A DNA stretch of 64,000 nt from Eonycteris spelaea (GCA_003508835.1 PUFA01000555.1:62001-126000), one strand, 5' to 3'; positions 27,925-41,384 are shown, counted from the first letter of the stretch. The notes: generated by a model not told the origin, from the letters alone. Numbers and translations: made by a program.

Positions 27925-28640
27925 GTGGAATATTTATTACAGTTGATGCAAGTTTATAGTTTACATTAGGGTTCATTCTTGGTGTTCTACATCCTATGAG
28001 TTTTGACAAGTGTATCTATATATCTATCTTTAATATTATACAGAGTAATTTCATTGCCTTAAAAATCCTCTGTTCTCTCTGCCTGTTCATCCCTCTCTTC
28101 CTTTAACTCCCGGCAATCACTGATCTACTTAGTGTCTCCATAGTTTTGCCTTTTCTACAATGTCACACTCTCGAAATCATGCAGTATGTAGCCTTTTCAG
28201 TTTGGCCTCTTTCAGTTATCATTATGCATTGAAATTTCCTCCATGTCTTGTTATAGCTCATTTCATTTTAGTGCTGAATAACAGTCCATTGTCTGGGTGT
28301 ACCAAAATTTATTTAACCATTCACCTACTGAAGGATACCTTGGCTGCTTCCAAGTTTTGGCAATTATGCATAAAGCTGCTATAAACTTCCATGTGCAAGT
28401 TTATGTGTCATAAGTCTTCAGCTCTTTTGGGTAAAATACCAAGGTGTGTGATTTTTGAATCATACAATAAGAGTATGTTTAGTTTTGTAAAAAAATTGCC
28501 AACTGTCTTCCAAAGTGGCTGCACCATTTTGTATTCCTGCCACCAATGAGTAAGAGTCCACATGCATTTGTTTTTAACAAAAATAAAATCATAGTATCTA
28601 TGGTATTTTGTAACATTTACTTTTCTGGTAATGACTCCAC
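27925..28640 (-). repeat. L1 LINE 3' end
   Basis: Minus-strand L1 3' UTR: gtttacattagggttcattc, ctgttcatccctctcttcc, ctgaataacagtccattgtc, ccttggctgcttccaag and caaagtggctgcaccat. Confidence 0.88.
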
Positions 28641-29185
28641 TTTTCCACATCAATATATTTTTATCTCATCTCTTACCCAGTTTATAGTCAGATTTCCCTA
28701 GCTAGCCCTCAAATATCCAAATCCAAATTGTATCTATTCTTTATGTATTTTTGGTTCTTTTAATCAAGCACAGTGCCACCTCCCTCCTCTTTTCATAACA
28801 CTGATTTATGAAAAGAACCAGTCGTTTTTCCTGTGGAATATCCCTTCTTCTGGATTTGTTTGTTTGCTGCCTTATGATGACATTTAGCTTAGTTTAAATG
28901 GTTAAACTTGAACCCTTTGGGAAGTTATTTGAAATACGTTTCCAAGTCTACGAAAACGGCCACCCTCCCATGATTATAATGATCTCATTTCTTAGAATAA
29001 TATGCAAGAACACAGGCAGATGAGAAGTTTTCTCTGATTATCTTATCTACCTGGAAGGCACCAATATCATTTTTTTCTTATCTATCCTTCTAGGAATTTC
29101 ATGAATGTGCAAACAAGTATGTATTTGTACTCTTTGTCCTCCTTTTTTTTTTTTTACAGAAATGGTAGCATACTGTTCTAATCTT
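28641..29185. other. Intergenic sequence, no recognised element
   Basis: A/T-rich with a poly(T) run at about 29142-29155. No gene is visible. Confidence 0.35.
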
Positions 29186-29900
29186 CATGGACCTTTATTC
29201 ATTTAACAATATAGCTTGGAGATCATTTTACATCATTGCATAAAGCACATACTCATTCTTTTTAATGGTTGCATAGCATTCCTATGGATGTGCTCTAATT
29301 AATTTACATAGTACCATATGTATTTATGTATTTAGCTTGTTGCCATTCACTTGATCTTACCAAACATTTCTGCATGTGGGAATATATCTGTAGAATAAAT
29401 TCCTAGGAATGGAATTGCTGCGTCCAAAAATATATGCACTTAACAATTTTGATAGTGCCAAATTGCTCTCCATGGAGGTTGTATTAATTTATACTTTCGC
29501 CAACAGTGTGTGAGAGTGCCTGTTTCTCCACAGTTTGACAATGTGTTATCAGACTTTGAGATCTTTGACAATCTCATAGGTTAAAACTTGTATGTTGTTC
29601 TTTTAATTTGCATTTCTTTTATTAGAAATTTTTTTTATCGAGAATCTTTTCATATAATTAAAACCCATTTAAATTTTCTTTTTTCGTGAACTAGCTGTAT
29701 ATCCTTTGCTCATTTTTTATAAAGTTGAACTTTTAAAAAATTGATTTGTGGAAATTTGTAAATCAGGAAACTAGTACTTTGTCTATGACATCTTTTTTTC
29801 AAGTTTGTTAATTGTCTTGTAGTTTTGCTTGTTGAAATTTTTTCCATTTAGAAAAATTGGCTTTTGTTCTAATTTATCAATTTTTTTATAGCTCTTGAGT
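29186..29900 (-). repeat. Old L1-like LINE 3' end
   Basis: gcatagcattcctatgg, aattcctaggaatggaattgc, ccaaattgctctccatgg and cgccaacagtgtgtgagag are in the order of an old L1 3' end in reverse. The right part is ORF2-end-like and diverged. Confidence 0.65.
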
Positions 29901-30419
29901 TTTGTTTCCTATTTTGAAAGGTCTTTCTCATGTTTTCTTCTATTAGTTTTATGGTTTAAATTTTAACATTTAAATACAATTAATATTTTCTAGTATAATA
30001 ATATATAAGATAAAGAGCCAACCTAACTAGTTTTATCCCAGATTGCTGACCAGTTGTCTTAACACTATGTATTGAATATTATATCTTTTCTCCACTTCAT
30101 TTGAGAAATCATCAAGTTTCATTTAAATATAATAAGTTCCAAATATGTATTTTAAAATATAGTTCAAATTTTATGTACTTTGTTAGTATTGGGAATGAGG
30201 ATAAGAACTATTATCCTTAATAGTTCTTTTTAGAAGCTTTTGCCTATTCACCTTGACAAAACTATAATTGTTATATGTTACTATTGAAAAAATTCTGATT
30301 CGATTTCATTGAATGCAAATACAATTCTCTTGTTTTACAGTGTTATAGTAAGGTTTTTTAACTTTTTAAAATTTTTTTGGTGCCAAACTTGATAATTTTC
30401 TGCATCCTCTTCTTTTAAA
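29901..30419. other. A/T-rich sequence, possibly old L1
   Basis: Very A/T-rich. Pieces such as agtttcatttaaatat have no clear assignment. It may continue the flanking L1 pieces. Confidence 0.3.
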
Positions 30420-33400
30420 AACTCTAATCATGGCCCCACACCCATGTGTGGTGATTGAGAATCGGAAAGAATATCTCAGCTGCGGAGGTCCCGCTTGAGA
30501 AGTGAGGGGTCTCAGCCCCACTCCCCAGCTTGGAGCACCAGTACCTGGAAGAAGAGTCCCCATAAGAGTTGGCTGTGAAAATCAGCCCGGATTTTGCCCA
30601 TCTCAGTGAAACAGAAGGCTGCTGCAAACCCATGTGTCCACTTAAAGGGCCCCCACATAGACTATCTCCATTTGAGGCACTCGCCTTGTGCTCAGGTGGA
30701 GGAATGGTGGCTTGGGAGGTGCCAGAAACATACAGGGAGAGGAGACTGAGTCATGTGGCTTCAAGGCATGGGCTGGAGAGACAGCCACCATTGTCCTCGT
30801 GTTGAGCCCTCCTTCTGTGTAGCTGGTGGGCAGATGCCATCTTTCCTGTGTTGAGCTCTCCTTCCACATGGCTCAATCTGAATCTTCATTGACCTGGTGA
30901 AATCCACTTGCTCTATCCTGGTGTCTTCCTGAGACCCTTTCCCACTCAACTAGTGGACAACTCGAGGCTCTTGTGGTGTCTCAGTCTTACTGGCAGCTGG
31001 CAGGCGGTGGCAGGCCTCAGAATTCCCTTTTGCTGAATAGGCCCAGGTCTCGTACAGGTGGCAGTTGGCTTCAGTTCACGGTGTGCCCTCTCCCACATGC
31101 CTCTAGGCCCAACACTGGCAGTGACCAAACACAGGTCACTTTGTAGTTCCTACCAGGTAGCCCCAGCTAGTCAAAGTCAACAGCTAACCTTAGTCTATAT
31201 GGGGCCCCGCCTCAAGAGGCCCCAGAAGCAACAAACCCAGAGTCCAGCTTCAACCACACAGAGCACCATATTATTAGCCCCACAAGTGGCACAACTGAAG
31301 GGCAATCTCAGCAGGCACCAAAGCACACGGGGGAAAATTCTGCTCTGTGGGGTCAGCCTCCACACAGCAACTCATGACCAATCTTCACAGTGAGCCTGGG
31401 GGTCAACCTCAACCACTGATATGTCAGCAAACAATCAAGGCTTAACAACAGCAGGAGGTCACACACAACCCACACGAGGGGCAGTCCTGGAGTACCTGAC
31501 TTAGGTGATCCGGGAGACTGTGCCACTGGGCCCTATAGGATACCTGCTACATAAGGCTACCCTATAAAGACTGGAAGATATAGCACATCTACCTAACAGA
31601 TAGAAACAAACAAGGAGAGGCAGCCAAAATGAGGCAGCCAAAACTTGTCCCAAATGAAAGAACAGGAGAAAACTCCAGAGATGAACTAAACAAAATGGAG
31701 GCAAGAATCTATCAGAGAGAGTTCAGAATACTGGTTATAAGGATGCTTAAGGAACTTAGAACTTCAACAAAGAGATAGTAAACATAAAAAAATGACACAT
31801 AAATCATAAAAAGAACCAATCAGAAAGGAAGAATACAATAATTGAAATGAAGAATACACTAGAAGGAATCAACAGACCAGATACAAAGTTCAAAACATTA
31901 GTTATAAGCATGCTTAGTGATCTCAGTGACAACTGTCACAAAGAGATATAAAATGCAAAAATAGAGGTAAAAAACAAAAAAAAAGAACCAGTCAGAAATG
32001 AAGACTATAATAAATGAAATGAAGAATACATTGGGGGAATCAACAGAAGAGTAGATGAAGCAGAGGATCGAATTGGTGATTTGGAAGACAAGGTAACAGA
32101 AAACACCTAATCATAACAGCAAAAAGAAAAAATAATCCAAAAATAATGAGTACAGTTTAAGGGGTCTCTGGGACAACTTACAGTGTACCAACATTCACAT
32201 CATAGGAATACCAGAAACATAAGAGAGAGAGCAAGGATTTGAAAACTTATTTTAAAAAATAATGATGGAAACTTTCCTAACCTGGCAAAGTAAATAGATA
32301 TACAAGCCCAGGAAGCACAAAGTTTCAAGCAAGATGAACCCGAAGAGGCCCACGCCTAGACACATCAAATTTAAAATGCCAAAAGTTAAAGATGAAGACA
32401 GAATCTTTAAAGCAGGAGAAGAAAAGCAGTTATTTACCTACAAGGGAGCCCTATAAGACTGTCAGCTGATTTCTCAACAGAAGCTTTGCATACCAGAAGG
32501 GGTTGGCACAAAATATTCAAAGTGATGAAAACCAAGTACCTATAATCAAGATTGTTCTATTCAACAAGGTTATAATTTAAAATTGAAGAAGAGGTAACTT
32601 CCCAGACAAGAAAAAGCTAAACCAGTATTACAAGAAAAAAAGATTTCTTTAAGAAGAAGAAAAAAATCAAAAATATAAATAATGAAATGGCAATAACTAC
32701 ATATCTATCAACAACTACTTTAAATATAAATATATTAAATGTTCCAATCAAAGATAGGGTAGCTGAATGGAGAAGAAAACAAGACTCTTATACATGCTGC
32801 CTACAAAAGACTCACTTCACATTGAAAGACACACACAGATTGAAAGTAAAGGGATAGAAGAAGATATTAAATGAAAATGAAAATTAAAAAAAAAAGCTAG
32901 GATAGCAATACTTATACCAGAAAAAATAGACTTTAAAACAAAAGCTATATTAGGAGATAAAGAAGTATCCAGTAATTCCACTTCTGCGTATTTATTTAAA
33001 GAAACCCAAAACACTAATTACGACATATGCACCCCTATGCGTATTGCAGCATTATTTACAATAGTTGAGATATCAAAATAAGCTTACTGTTTCTCGATAG
33101 ATGATTGGATAGAGAAGGCAATGGAATATTACTCAACCGTAGAAAGGAGTGAAATTTTCATTGGCAACACTATGCATGGACCTAGAGAGTCACCTAAGTG
33201 AAATAAGTCAGAGAATGACAAATACCATATGATTTCACTTATATGTGGAATCTAAAAAACAAACTAAATGAACAACCAAAACAGAAATGGACATAGATAC
33301 AGAGAATATTTTGATGATTGCAGGTGTGTTAGGGGGATGGGTGAAAAAGGGGAAGAGATTAAGAAGTACAAATTGGTAGTTATAAAATAGTCATGGGAAT

Positions 33401-33590
33401 ATAGAGCACACCATAGGGGATATAGTCAATAATATGTTAATAACTGTAGTGCCATGTGGGTACTAGACCAATTGGGGGACCACTTTGTAAATTATATAAA
33501 TGTTTAACCACTATGGTGTATACCTGAAACTAATATATTATATGTGAACTGTAATCGGAAAATAAATAGACAAACACACAAATAAATCTA
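30420..33590 (+). repeat. L1 LINE, 5' UTR to 3' end with a large internal deletion
   Basis: About 30420-31700 is the G+C-richer L1 5' region. 31720-32500 carries broken ORF1 text, including a coiled-coil-like segment (atgaagcagaggatcgaattgg). 32750-32960 is the ORF2 endonuclease start, with text like KTHFTLKDTHRLKVKG in frame. At about 32965 it jumps to the 3' end (gcattatttacaatagttg, atatggtttcactt-type text, ctggaatctaaaaaac-type text). Reverse transcriptase is missing, so the copy is dead. The structure is like a half-LINE. Confidence 0.75.
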
Positions 33591-34224
33591 ATCATGTGGT
33601 ACAGGTGATAGCAGACATCCAATTTCTTTATAAGCAATGTATGGAATTTTGCAAAAGAATAAAGTTATTACCCAAGTTGTGCTGTTTTCATGATTTAAAA
33701 ATAAATCCTTTCTGGAAAATTATTAAGAGCACAGCTGAGATCCAGGGAAGTTAGCAAAAAATGTCCTGTGAAGAGCCAGAATAGATGTCATAATGTCCAT
33801 GTACTAACTCTCATGCTCTCAGACAATCTTTTAGACATAGTTTTAACAAATCTATTTATTTATTCTATAAATTGAGGGCTTGCTTTCCAGCAGATTAGGG
33901 GAGAAAAAAGAAGGGAAGAGAGAGGCATAATAGCTTATAGCCAAAAGAAAAGAGACAAAATTTTTGTAAATGGGTTTATGTTCTTTGGTAAGAATGAGGG
34001 GGTTTGGTTAGCAGAGGTGTGGATAGTCACCTATCAGCATTTAGTTTTGGAAGAAATAGCTCTTCTCACATCATTTGATACTAAGGATGTCACAGAATCA
34101 AAGCAGACACAATGATTAATGTTCAAAATGACCTTGAGTCCGAGTGAAGTGTATTTTAGAATGATTCTTATAAAAATGATTTAAATAATACAAGAAAGCA
34201 CTTATGCAAGTAGCTTTAATTATC
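33591..34224. other. Intergenic sequence, no recognised element
   Basis: No gene or confident repeat is visible. Confidence 0.35.
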
Positions 34225-34372
34225 TCAAGTTCTTAACCTAAGTTCCATGGACTCATGGTCTCAGGGGATCCTCTTAAACTGAATAGAGAAATCAGTGAAT
34301 ATGTGTGTTTTTCTGGGAGAGGGTTCATATTCTCAAAGGGTTCTGCAATTTAAAAAGGTTAAGATTAGCTGA
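34225..34372 (+). mobile_element. hAT-like non-autonomous DNA transposon fossil
   Basis: gttcttaacctaagttcc at one end and aaaaaggttaagatt at the other are imperfect inverted ends. Internal text (gggagagggttcatattctc, aaagggttctgcaattt) matches a common mammalian MER element of this class. Confidence 0.6.
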
Positions 34373-35163
34373 GGTATCTGGAAAATAACATATTCAGAGA
34401 ACCCAATGATACCAGATAAATGAAATGTTATGAATTATCGCTATGCTGTTACAAATTTATAACTCTACTAAGTTCTATATTTACAACTATACAGTTATAA
34501 ATTGATGGGTACAATAGACCCAATTACCTTTCAGTTACTTTATTATGTGCTTTGCAAGTGCAACCTTATTTTACTTTGTATTATTAAAGATTTTTTTTCC
34601 TTCTTATAGTCATCAGTAGCACTATTTGTAAATAGATTGGACGTGGTGCTCTGTCTTACTTTATAATATGTAAGTTATAAGTATTATAATTATATCTGAT
34701 ATAATTGTGATTGGGTTAAAATGTGCCCTCAGTTTTTAAAGATAGTAAATAAAATCCATGGATATATTAAAAAAGTATAGGTAATGTTGTAATAAAGGAG
34801 ACAGGAAAAAATGTTTAGAATAGAGAACTTTTGATGTGAGTGAGACAAATGCTTAAAAATTAGAAAGTTGCCATACTTGATTTTCTTTCTAAGAGAAGCA
34901 AATCATAAATTTACTACACTCTAAACTTAAATACCATTACTGAATTAAAGCTTATTTCTAAAAACATGGAATAGGTAGTTCATACCAAAGTTTTTAGTGG
35001 ATAAAGGTGTTTTGTTTAATAGTGAGCGGTTATGACATAATCAAGATTAAGTATGATCAACCATTTGAGAATAACAACAAATGATGTACTTTTTAGAAAA
35101 AAATGATTGTAGTCCTTTTTGGTATTACTTTATTTCCATTAATTAAGCAGAAATAAAATCAAA
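34373..35163. other. Intergenic sequence, no recognised element
   Basis: A/T-rich. No gene is visible. Confidence 0.35.
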
Positions 35164-35165
35164 TC

Positions 35166-35212
<47 letters not shown>

Positions 35213-35213
35213 A
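35164..35213. repeat. (TAAA)n microsatellite
   Basis: About twelve uninterrupted copies of a four-base unit. Probably the tail of a lost retroposon. Likely length-variable. Confidence 0.95.
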
Positions 35214-36240
35214 ATATTAAAATAGCAAGTGTAAATGTAGGGCTTTAGTATGAGTATTTAAGTTATTACACAGGCCTATCCATTTATTTACCTTCTACTT
35301 AAGCCATTTTATATTCAAATTTCCTTAAATGTAGTTGTAATTATTTCACCTATTAATCATTTGATTTGAGACTATGTATAATGTGTTTGGAAGTGGTTGT
35401 AATTTAAGTTCCCTTTGATCAGAACTAATAATTACAGTTTCTAAATGTCTTGGGTTAGACTTAGTACAGCTTTAAACTGTTGTTTGATTATTTTTTATGC
35501 AATTTGAAGCTTAACCCTGAAATACTGTTAGTTTTTTTAGATTGTGATTACCTACATTATAAAAGTCAAGAGCAGTACCATGAGCATTTAAATAATTATC
35601 AGAGGTTAAACAGTTTACAAAGAAATATATGATAAGGTATGTCAGTCATAATCAGACACGTTCTGGGTCACATTTTAGAAGCATCTGCCATTAACAGTGA
35701 GAGGCTAGAGAAATTACAAAGACTGATTTCTTTGCTAATTTTTAAAAATGTTACTCGAACCTCTCCTGTTTTAGCTTTGACTTCTGTCAAGGCTGAAAAA
35801 AAAAAAAGCCCTTCCGAAGTCTTGGACAAGTACTATTTGGAGAACGAATAATATCATCTCCTTATAAGGTTAAGTCAACTGATCTTATTATTAATCTTAT
35901 TTTAAAATGAATCTTCTCAAAACTGGCTACAAATGCTCCTTAACTTACAACGAGGTTATGTCCTGATAAACCCATTGTCAGTTGAAATATTCTAAGTTTA
36001 AATATGAATTTACTACACCTAAACTACTGAGCATCATAGCTGAGCCTAGCCTTCCTTAAATGTTCCCAGAACACTTACATTAGCCTATAGTTGGGCAAAT
36101 CGTATAAGACAAAACCTATTTTATAATAAAGTGTTGAATATTTTATGTATTTATAATGCATACTGCTTTTGCACCATCATAAATTCTAGAAATTGTAATT
36201 GGGTACTGTCTGTAGTTATTGTAGCAGAGTCCTTTGTTTT
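35214..36240. other. Intergenic sequence, no recognised element
   Basis: Includes a 70-codon open stretch (35639-35851) with lysine-rich text after a 12-A run. No homology is recognised, so I leave it uncalled. Confidence 0.35.
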
Positions 36241-36254
36241 AAAAGGAGATAGAG

Positions 36255-36535
36255 CGTCTTATGGCCATGCCACCCTGAAACAAGCCCGATCCGTCTGATC
36301 TTGGAAGCTAAGCAGGGTTGGGCCTGGTTAGTACTTGGACAGGAGACCACCTAGGAAGACCACGTGCTGTGGAGTAAAAAATTAAAATAAATAAGGGATT
36401 GTATGCTGACAAGGTGCTTGCAATATGTGAGGCCAACCAAGGGGCGCCCAGATAAATAAATAAATAAATAAATAGCTAGATAGCTAAATAAATAAATAAA
36501 TAAATAAATAAATGAAATTTATATATTAAAAAAAT
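36255..36535 (+). repeat. 5S rRNA-derived SINE with 3' tail module (MEG-RL-like), copy 2
   Basis: The head (36256-36374) follows 5S rRNA end to end: atggccatgccaccctgaa, ggaagctaagcagggttggg and gcctggttagtacttgg. After an A-rich linker comes a module (tgtatgctgacaagg ... ggccaaccaaggggcgcc, about 36400-36450), then (TAAA)n. Flanking direct repeats aaaaggagatagag (36241-36254) and aaaaggaggtagag (36536-36549) prove retroposition. The same module occurs in copy 4, so it is part of the element. Confidence 0.92.
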
Positions 36536-36549
36536 AAAAGGAGGTAGAG

Positions 36550-36964
36550 AAAAAGGAAATGATAGAATTTGGTGTTGCCAGAACAATTGTTAATATATGC
36601 TGTTTAAACTATCTGCAGAAGTTAGTGGTTCCTCATAAAGATTTTGCTTTCAAGTTTTATTCTTGCTTTATAAAGAAAAAACAAGTTTAATTTATTTCTC
36701 TTGCATATTTTGGGGTAGGGGTGATATTAGCAGATATAATTGGACTCTCACTGTCTATTGATATTGCTTTTAATTTTTTAGTAGATATGAGAATAGAGTT
36801 AAGGGTACTTTTAATAAGCAGTTATAATTATGAAGGCATTAACTTTTTCTTCTTTTCCCCTAACTTCATTGGAGTGTAATGGAAAGTACAATAAACTCAC
36901 ATATGGAAAGCATATATTTGATAATTTTAATATATGTATACACTTGTGAACCATTGAGGCATTA
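36550..36964. other. Intergenic sequence, no recognised element
   Basis: A/T-rich and without visible features. Confidence 0.35.
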
Positions 36965-38770
36965 GCTTCTTTTAAACTTTTTATTTGAAAGAATATAGAT
37001 TCAAAGGAAACTACAAAAAATGAACAGAGGTCTTGTGATATCCTTTACTCAGTTTGCCAATGGTAACATCTGCACAAGTATGTCAATATCAAAACCAGGG
37101 AGTCGACATTGGTATAATGCACAGAGCTATACAGATTTCACTAGTTTAACATGCAGTCTTCCTGTGTGTGTGCATGTGTGTGAGATAAGAGGGGAGGGAG
37201 AGAGAGACAGAGACAGAGACAAGAGAAGAGAGAGACGAGAGACAGATATTCTTTGCACTTTTATTATCTGTGCAGATTCATGTACCCACTGCCACAATCA
37301 ATACACAACATAGTTCTATTACCTCATGCTGCCATTTAAAGCCACCCTCCCTCCCCCCACAATCCTTACCCCTGACAAACACGAGTTTCTTCTCTTTTTC
37401 TATAATGCAATTTTAATAATGTTATACAAATTATGGAAATCATACAGTATTACCTTTTTGGGATTAGCTTTCTTCACTCAGCATAATTCCCTTGAGATCC
37501 ATCCAGGTTGTTTTGTGTATCAATAGTCATTTCTTCTTTAATGCTGGGTAGTATCCCACGGTATGGCTGTTACCAGTCTGTTTAACTATTCACGCTATTG
37601 AGGACATTTGGATTGCTTCCAGCTTTTTGACTTATGAATAAAACTATGTGCTATGAACATTTATGTTTAGGTTTTCTTGGTGCAGATAGGTTTTCATTTT
37701 TCTGAGATAAACACTCAGGAGTGTAACTGCTGGGTGATACGATAGTTTCATGTTTAGTTTTGTAAGTTGCCTGTTTTCCAGAAGAGCTACAAAATTTTAT
37801 GTTCCCACCAGCAAAGTATGAGTGATCCAGTTTCTCTACATCCTTGCCAGCATTTTGGCAGTGTTATTATTATTTTTTTTTATTTCAGCTACTCTGATAA
37901 GTGTGCCCCATCATGATTTTCCCCTCATTTTTCCTAATAGCTAATGATGTTGTATATCTTTTCATTTGCTTTGTATATCCTTACTGAAAGTAAGATGTCT
38001 CCCCTTTTTGCCCATTTCTATTTGGATTTTTTTTTTATATTTTATTTTGATTAAAATTGACTTTTCAGAATTCTTTATATATTCTAGATATGATTTTTTT
38101 GTTGTTGTTGCAGTGATATTTTCTAAATAGTTTCTCCCAGTCTGTGGCTTGTGTTTTCATCCTCTTAACAAGGTCTTTCAAAAATCAAATGTTTTTAATT
38201 TTTATGAGGTCCAATAATTAAGTTTTACTTTCATGGATTATGCTTTTGGTATAAAAGGCCTAAGAAGACTTTGCATAGCCTTAGGTCCTGAAGATTTTCT
38301 TTTATTCTTTCTTTCAAAAGTTTTATAATTTTACTTTATAGCTTTAAGTCTGTGATCAATTTTTAGTTTTTCTTTTTATAAAGTATAGGGTTTGGGTTGA
38401 AATTTATTTATTTATTTTTGCCTTGTAATGTCCTTTAGTTGCAAGACTATCCTTCTCCATTGAACTGCTCTTGCACTTTTGTAAAAAAAAATCACTTGGG
38501 TATAGTTGTGTAGGTTTGTTTCTGGGTTCTCCATTGATCTGTTCCATTGGCCTGTGTGTCAGGCATTAGCTTTTCCACGGTTAAAGTTGCACACAATACC
38601 CCTGTGGCGTACCATTGTCTTAACAGAAAAGTTGCTCTTTCAGGAAATGCTGTCCCTTGGACTGGAGAAATATGACAGCGTTGTTCAAACTGCTGCCAAT
38701 AAGGGATTTTTTTTGGTTAATATTTGTATGATTTCAAGATATGAGTGCTAAATATGACTCACTTTTCATA
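36965..38770 (-). repeat. L1 LINE 3' part, interrupted
   Basis: Minus-strand L1 from its 3' UTR (ctcagcataattcccttgag, gctgggtagtatccca, ggacatttggattgcttcc) into ORF2 3' sequence (cattgatctgttccattggc near 38530). A GA/GT-rich simple patch lies at 37160-37245. At about 38565 the L1 text is broken by unrelated sequence to about 38720. Confidence 0.8.
38565..38720 (+). other. Exon-like segment inside L1, origin unknown
   Basis: The text between ttggcctgtgtgtc (L1) and ggttaatatttg is not L1. It has a more coding-like composition, a perfect acceptor-like ctctttcag at 38640, and reads EMLSLGLEKYDSVVQTAANK in the plus frame. It could be a fragment of a retrocopy or a transduced exon. I do not recognise the protein. 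Confidence 0.3.
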
Positions 38771-39214
38771 GTTATTCTTGCTCATTCTTTTTCTTTCTTT
38801 CTTTTTCCCTCTGTCAACTGGGATGGTTTTAAACCAGGAATCTTTTAATAGTGGAGAGTAAGACTACAGGTTGGGAGAAATAAATAGATTTTATCTAATT
38901 ACTTTTGGGCCACTGGAATTATTATTATGTGCAAAATTTGCTGTTTATTTAAATAAAATCTCTTTATAGAGAAGAGAATTTCAAATATTTATATTTATAA
39001 CTAAAGAGTGTTAAAATCATAATAATCCCTAAAATCCATTCATATTTCATATTGTTTAATTTTACCTTGTCTGTCTTTTAGGGGGAAATTCTCTTAAATT
39101 CCTCTTAAATTCCAATGACCATTGGAACAAATAAAACACATTTAAAAAGCTAACATTGTGGAGGAAACAATGAGATTGTTGATATATATAATTTTTTGTA
39201 TATTGTTACCCTAC
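38771..39214. other. Intergenic sequence, no recognised element
   Basis: A/T-rich. No gene is visible. Confidence 0.35.
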
Positions 39215-41340
39215 CAATTTTTTCATTATTTATTTAAGTTAATTTCAAGTATGCAGTACATTGGTTAGACATCTATATAGTTTCATAAAATATAACCCCC
39301 TCAATTGCTCCTTCCCTCCCCTGGCCCTCCACCTAGTCATCATGTTAATGCTAACTGCATTCCCTCTGCCATGCTCTCTATCCCCGTGACCAACTATTAA
39401 CTACTAATTTGTACTTCTTTAACCCTTCACCCCATTCTCCCAGCCCACCAACATCCCTCCTCTCTGTCCATCACCAGATTTCCACTGTATTTGTGAGTTT
39501 GTTTTTGATTAGTTTGTTCTTTTTGTTCCTTAGATTTCCGCATATAAGCGAAATCATATGGTATCTTTTTTTCTCTGTCTGGTTATTTCACTCAGCATAA
39601 TAACCTTAGGTCTATCCATGTCATTGCAAATGGTAGGATTTCATTTTTTAATGGCAGAGTAATTTTCCATTGTGTAATGAACCATAACTTCTTTATCCAA
39701 TCGTCTGTTGATGGGCATTTAGGTTGCTTCTATATCTTGGCTATTGTAAATTGTGCTGCCATGAATATTGGAGTGCATAGATCTTTACGAATTATTGTTT
39801 TGGTTTTCTTTGGATAAATACAGAAGTGCAATTGCTGGGTCAAAAGGTATATCATTTTTAATTTTTTGAGAAACCTCCATACTGTTTTCCATAGTGGCTG
39901 TACCAATTTGCAGTCCACAACAATGTATGAGGGTTCCCTTTCTCCATCTCACCAACACTTGTTGTTTTTGATTATTGATGATAGCATTCTGACAGGTGTG
40001 AGGTGATATCTCATTGTGGTTTTAATTTTGCATTTTCTGATGATTAGTGACCTTGAGCATCTTTTCATGTCTATTAGCCATCTGTATTTCTTTTGGAGAA
40101 GTATCTGTTCAGGTCTTCTGCCCATTTTTTAATTGGATTGTTTGTTTTTTGTTGTTGAGTTATATAAGTTCTTTATATATTTTGGATATTAACCCCTTAT
40201 CAGATGTATCATTAGTGAATATCTTCTCCCAAACGTTGTCTTTTTGTTTTGTTGATGGTTTCCTTTGCTGTACAAAAACTTTTTAGTTTGATGTAGTCCA
40301 TTTTTTATTTTTTCTTTTTTTCCTTGCCCAGGAGATATATCTGAAAAGAAATTCCTAGTAATATCAGAGAGTTTACTGCCTATGTTTTCTTCTAGAAATT
40401 TTATGGTTTGGTCTTACATTTAAGTCTTTAATCCATTTTGAGTCTATTCTTGTATACATGTAAGAAGGTGGTCCAGCTTCTTTTTTTGCATGTATCTGTC
40501 CAATTTTCCCAACACCATTTATTGACTGTCTTTACCCCATTGTATATTCTTACCTCCTTTGTCATATATTAAGTGAGCTATAGGCATGGATTTATTTCTG
40601 GGCTCTCTATTCTGTTCCATTGATCAATGTATCTGTTTTTATGCCAGTACCATGCTGTTTTGATTACTGTAGCCTTGTAGTATAGTTTGATATCAGGTAG
40701 TGTGATACCTCCAACTTTGTTCTTCTTTCTCAAGATTGCCATGGCTATTTGGGTTTTTTGGCTCCATATAAATTTTAGGATTATTTGTTCTAGCTCTCTG
40801 AAAAATGCCATTGGTATTTTGATAGGATTGCATTGAATCTATAGATTGCTTTGGGTAGTATGGCCATTTTAATGATGTTGATTCTTCCTACCCATGAACA
40901 GGTATATGCTTCCATTTATTTGTATCTTCTTCAATTTCTTTTTCAATGACATAATTTTTGAAAACAGGTCTTTTACCTCTTGGTTAATTTGATTCCCAGG
41001 TATTTTATAGTTTTGATGCAATTGTAAATGGGATTGTTTTCTTAATTTCTCTTTCTGAAAGTTCATCATTGGTGTATAAAAATGCCACTGACTTCTGAAT
41101 ATTTATTTTGTAACCTGCTACTTTACTGAATTCATTGATCAGTTCTAACAGTTTTTTTGTTGGAATCTTTAGTTCTCTCTATATAATATCATGTCATCAG
41201 CAAACAAACTAGAATTTTACTTCTTCCTTTCCAATTTGGATGCTTTTTATCTCTCTTTTTGTTTATTGCTGTGGCTACCATTATTTCTTGATTAATAACA
41301 CTGACACTTTGCCTTGATTATCTCCAATAGCTAGACCTTA
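39215..41340 (-). repeat. L1 LINE, ORF2 reverse transcriptase to 3' end
   Basis: Minus strand. The 3' UTR at 39215-40000 (gttgatgggcatttaggttgc, ctccatactgttttccatag) continues into ORF2. The FADDMI catalytic text is readable near 41190-41210, and [20 protein letters not shown] reads at about 40640. Frames are interrupted. 5' truncated at about 41340. Confidence 0.93.
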
Positions 41341-41384
41341 TAAACAAGAGGTTTCATATTAAAAGTATAAAATATTTTATTATC

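Noticed and set aside
35164..35213. Regular short repeats as a possible CRISPR-like array
   Set aside because: Pure four-base microsatellite with no spacers; the same holds for 36450-36515 and 55370-55423.
35639..35851. 70-codon plus-strand open stretch ending after a lysine run
   Set aside because: No homology, no splice or promoter context, and it depends on a 12-A run.
36255..36374. Genuine 5S rRNA gene
   Set aside because: Target duplications, A-rich tail, tail module and base changes show it is a SINE; copies 1, 3 and 4 likewise.
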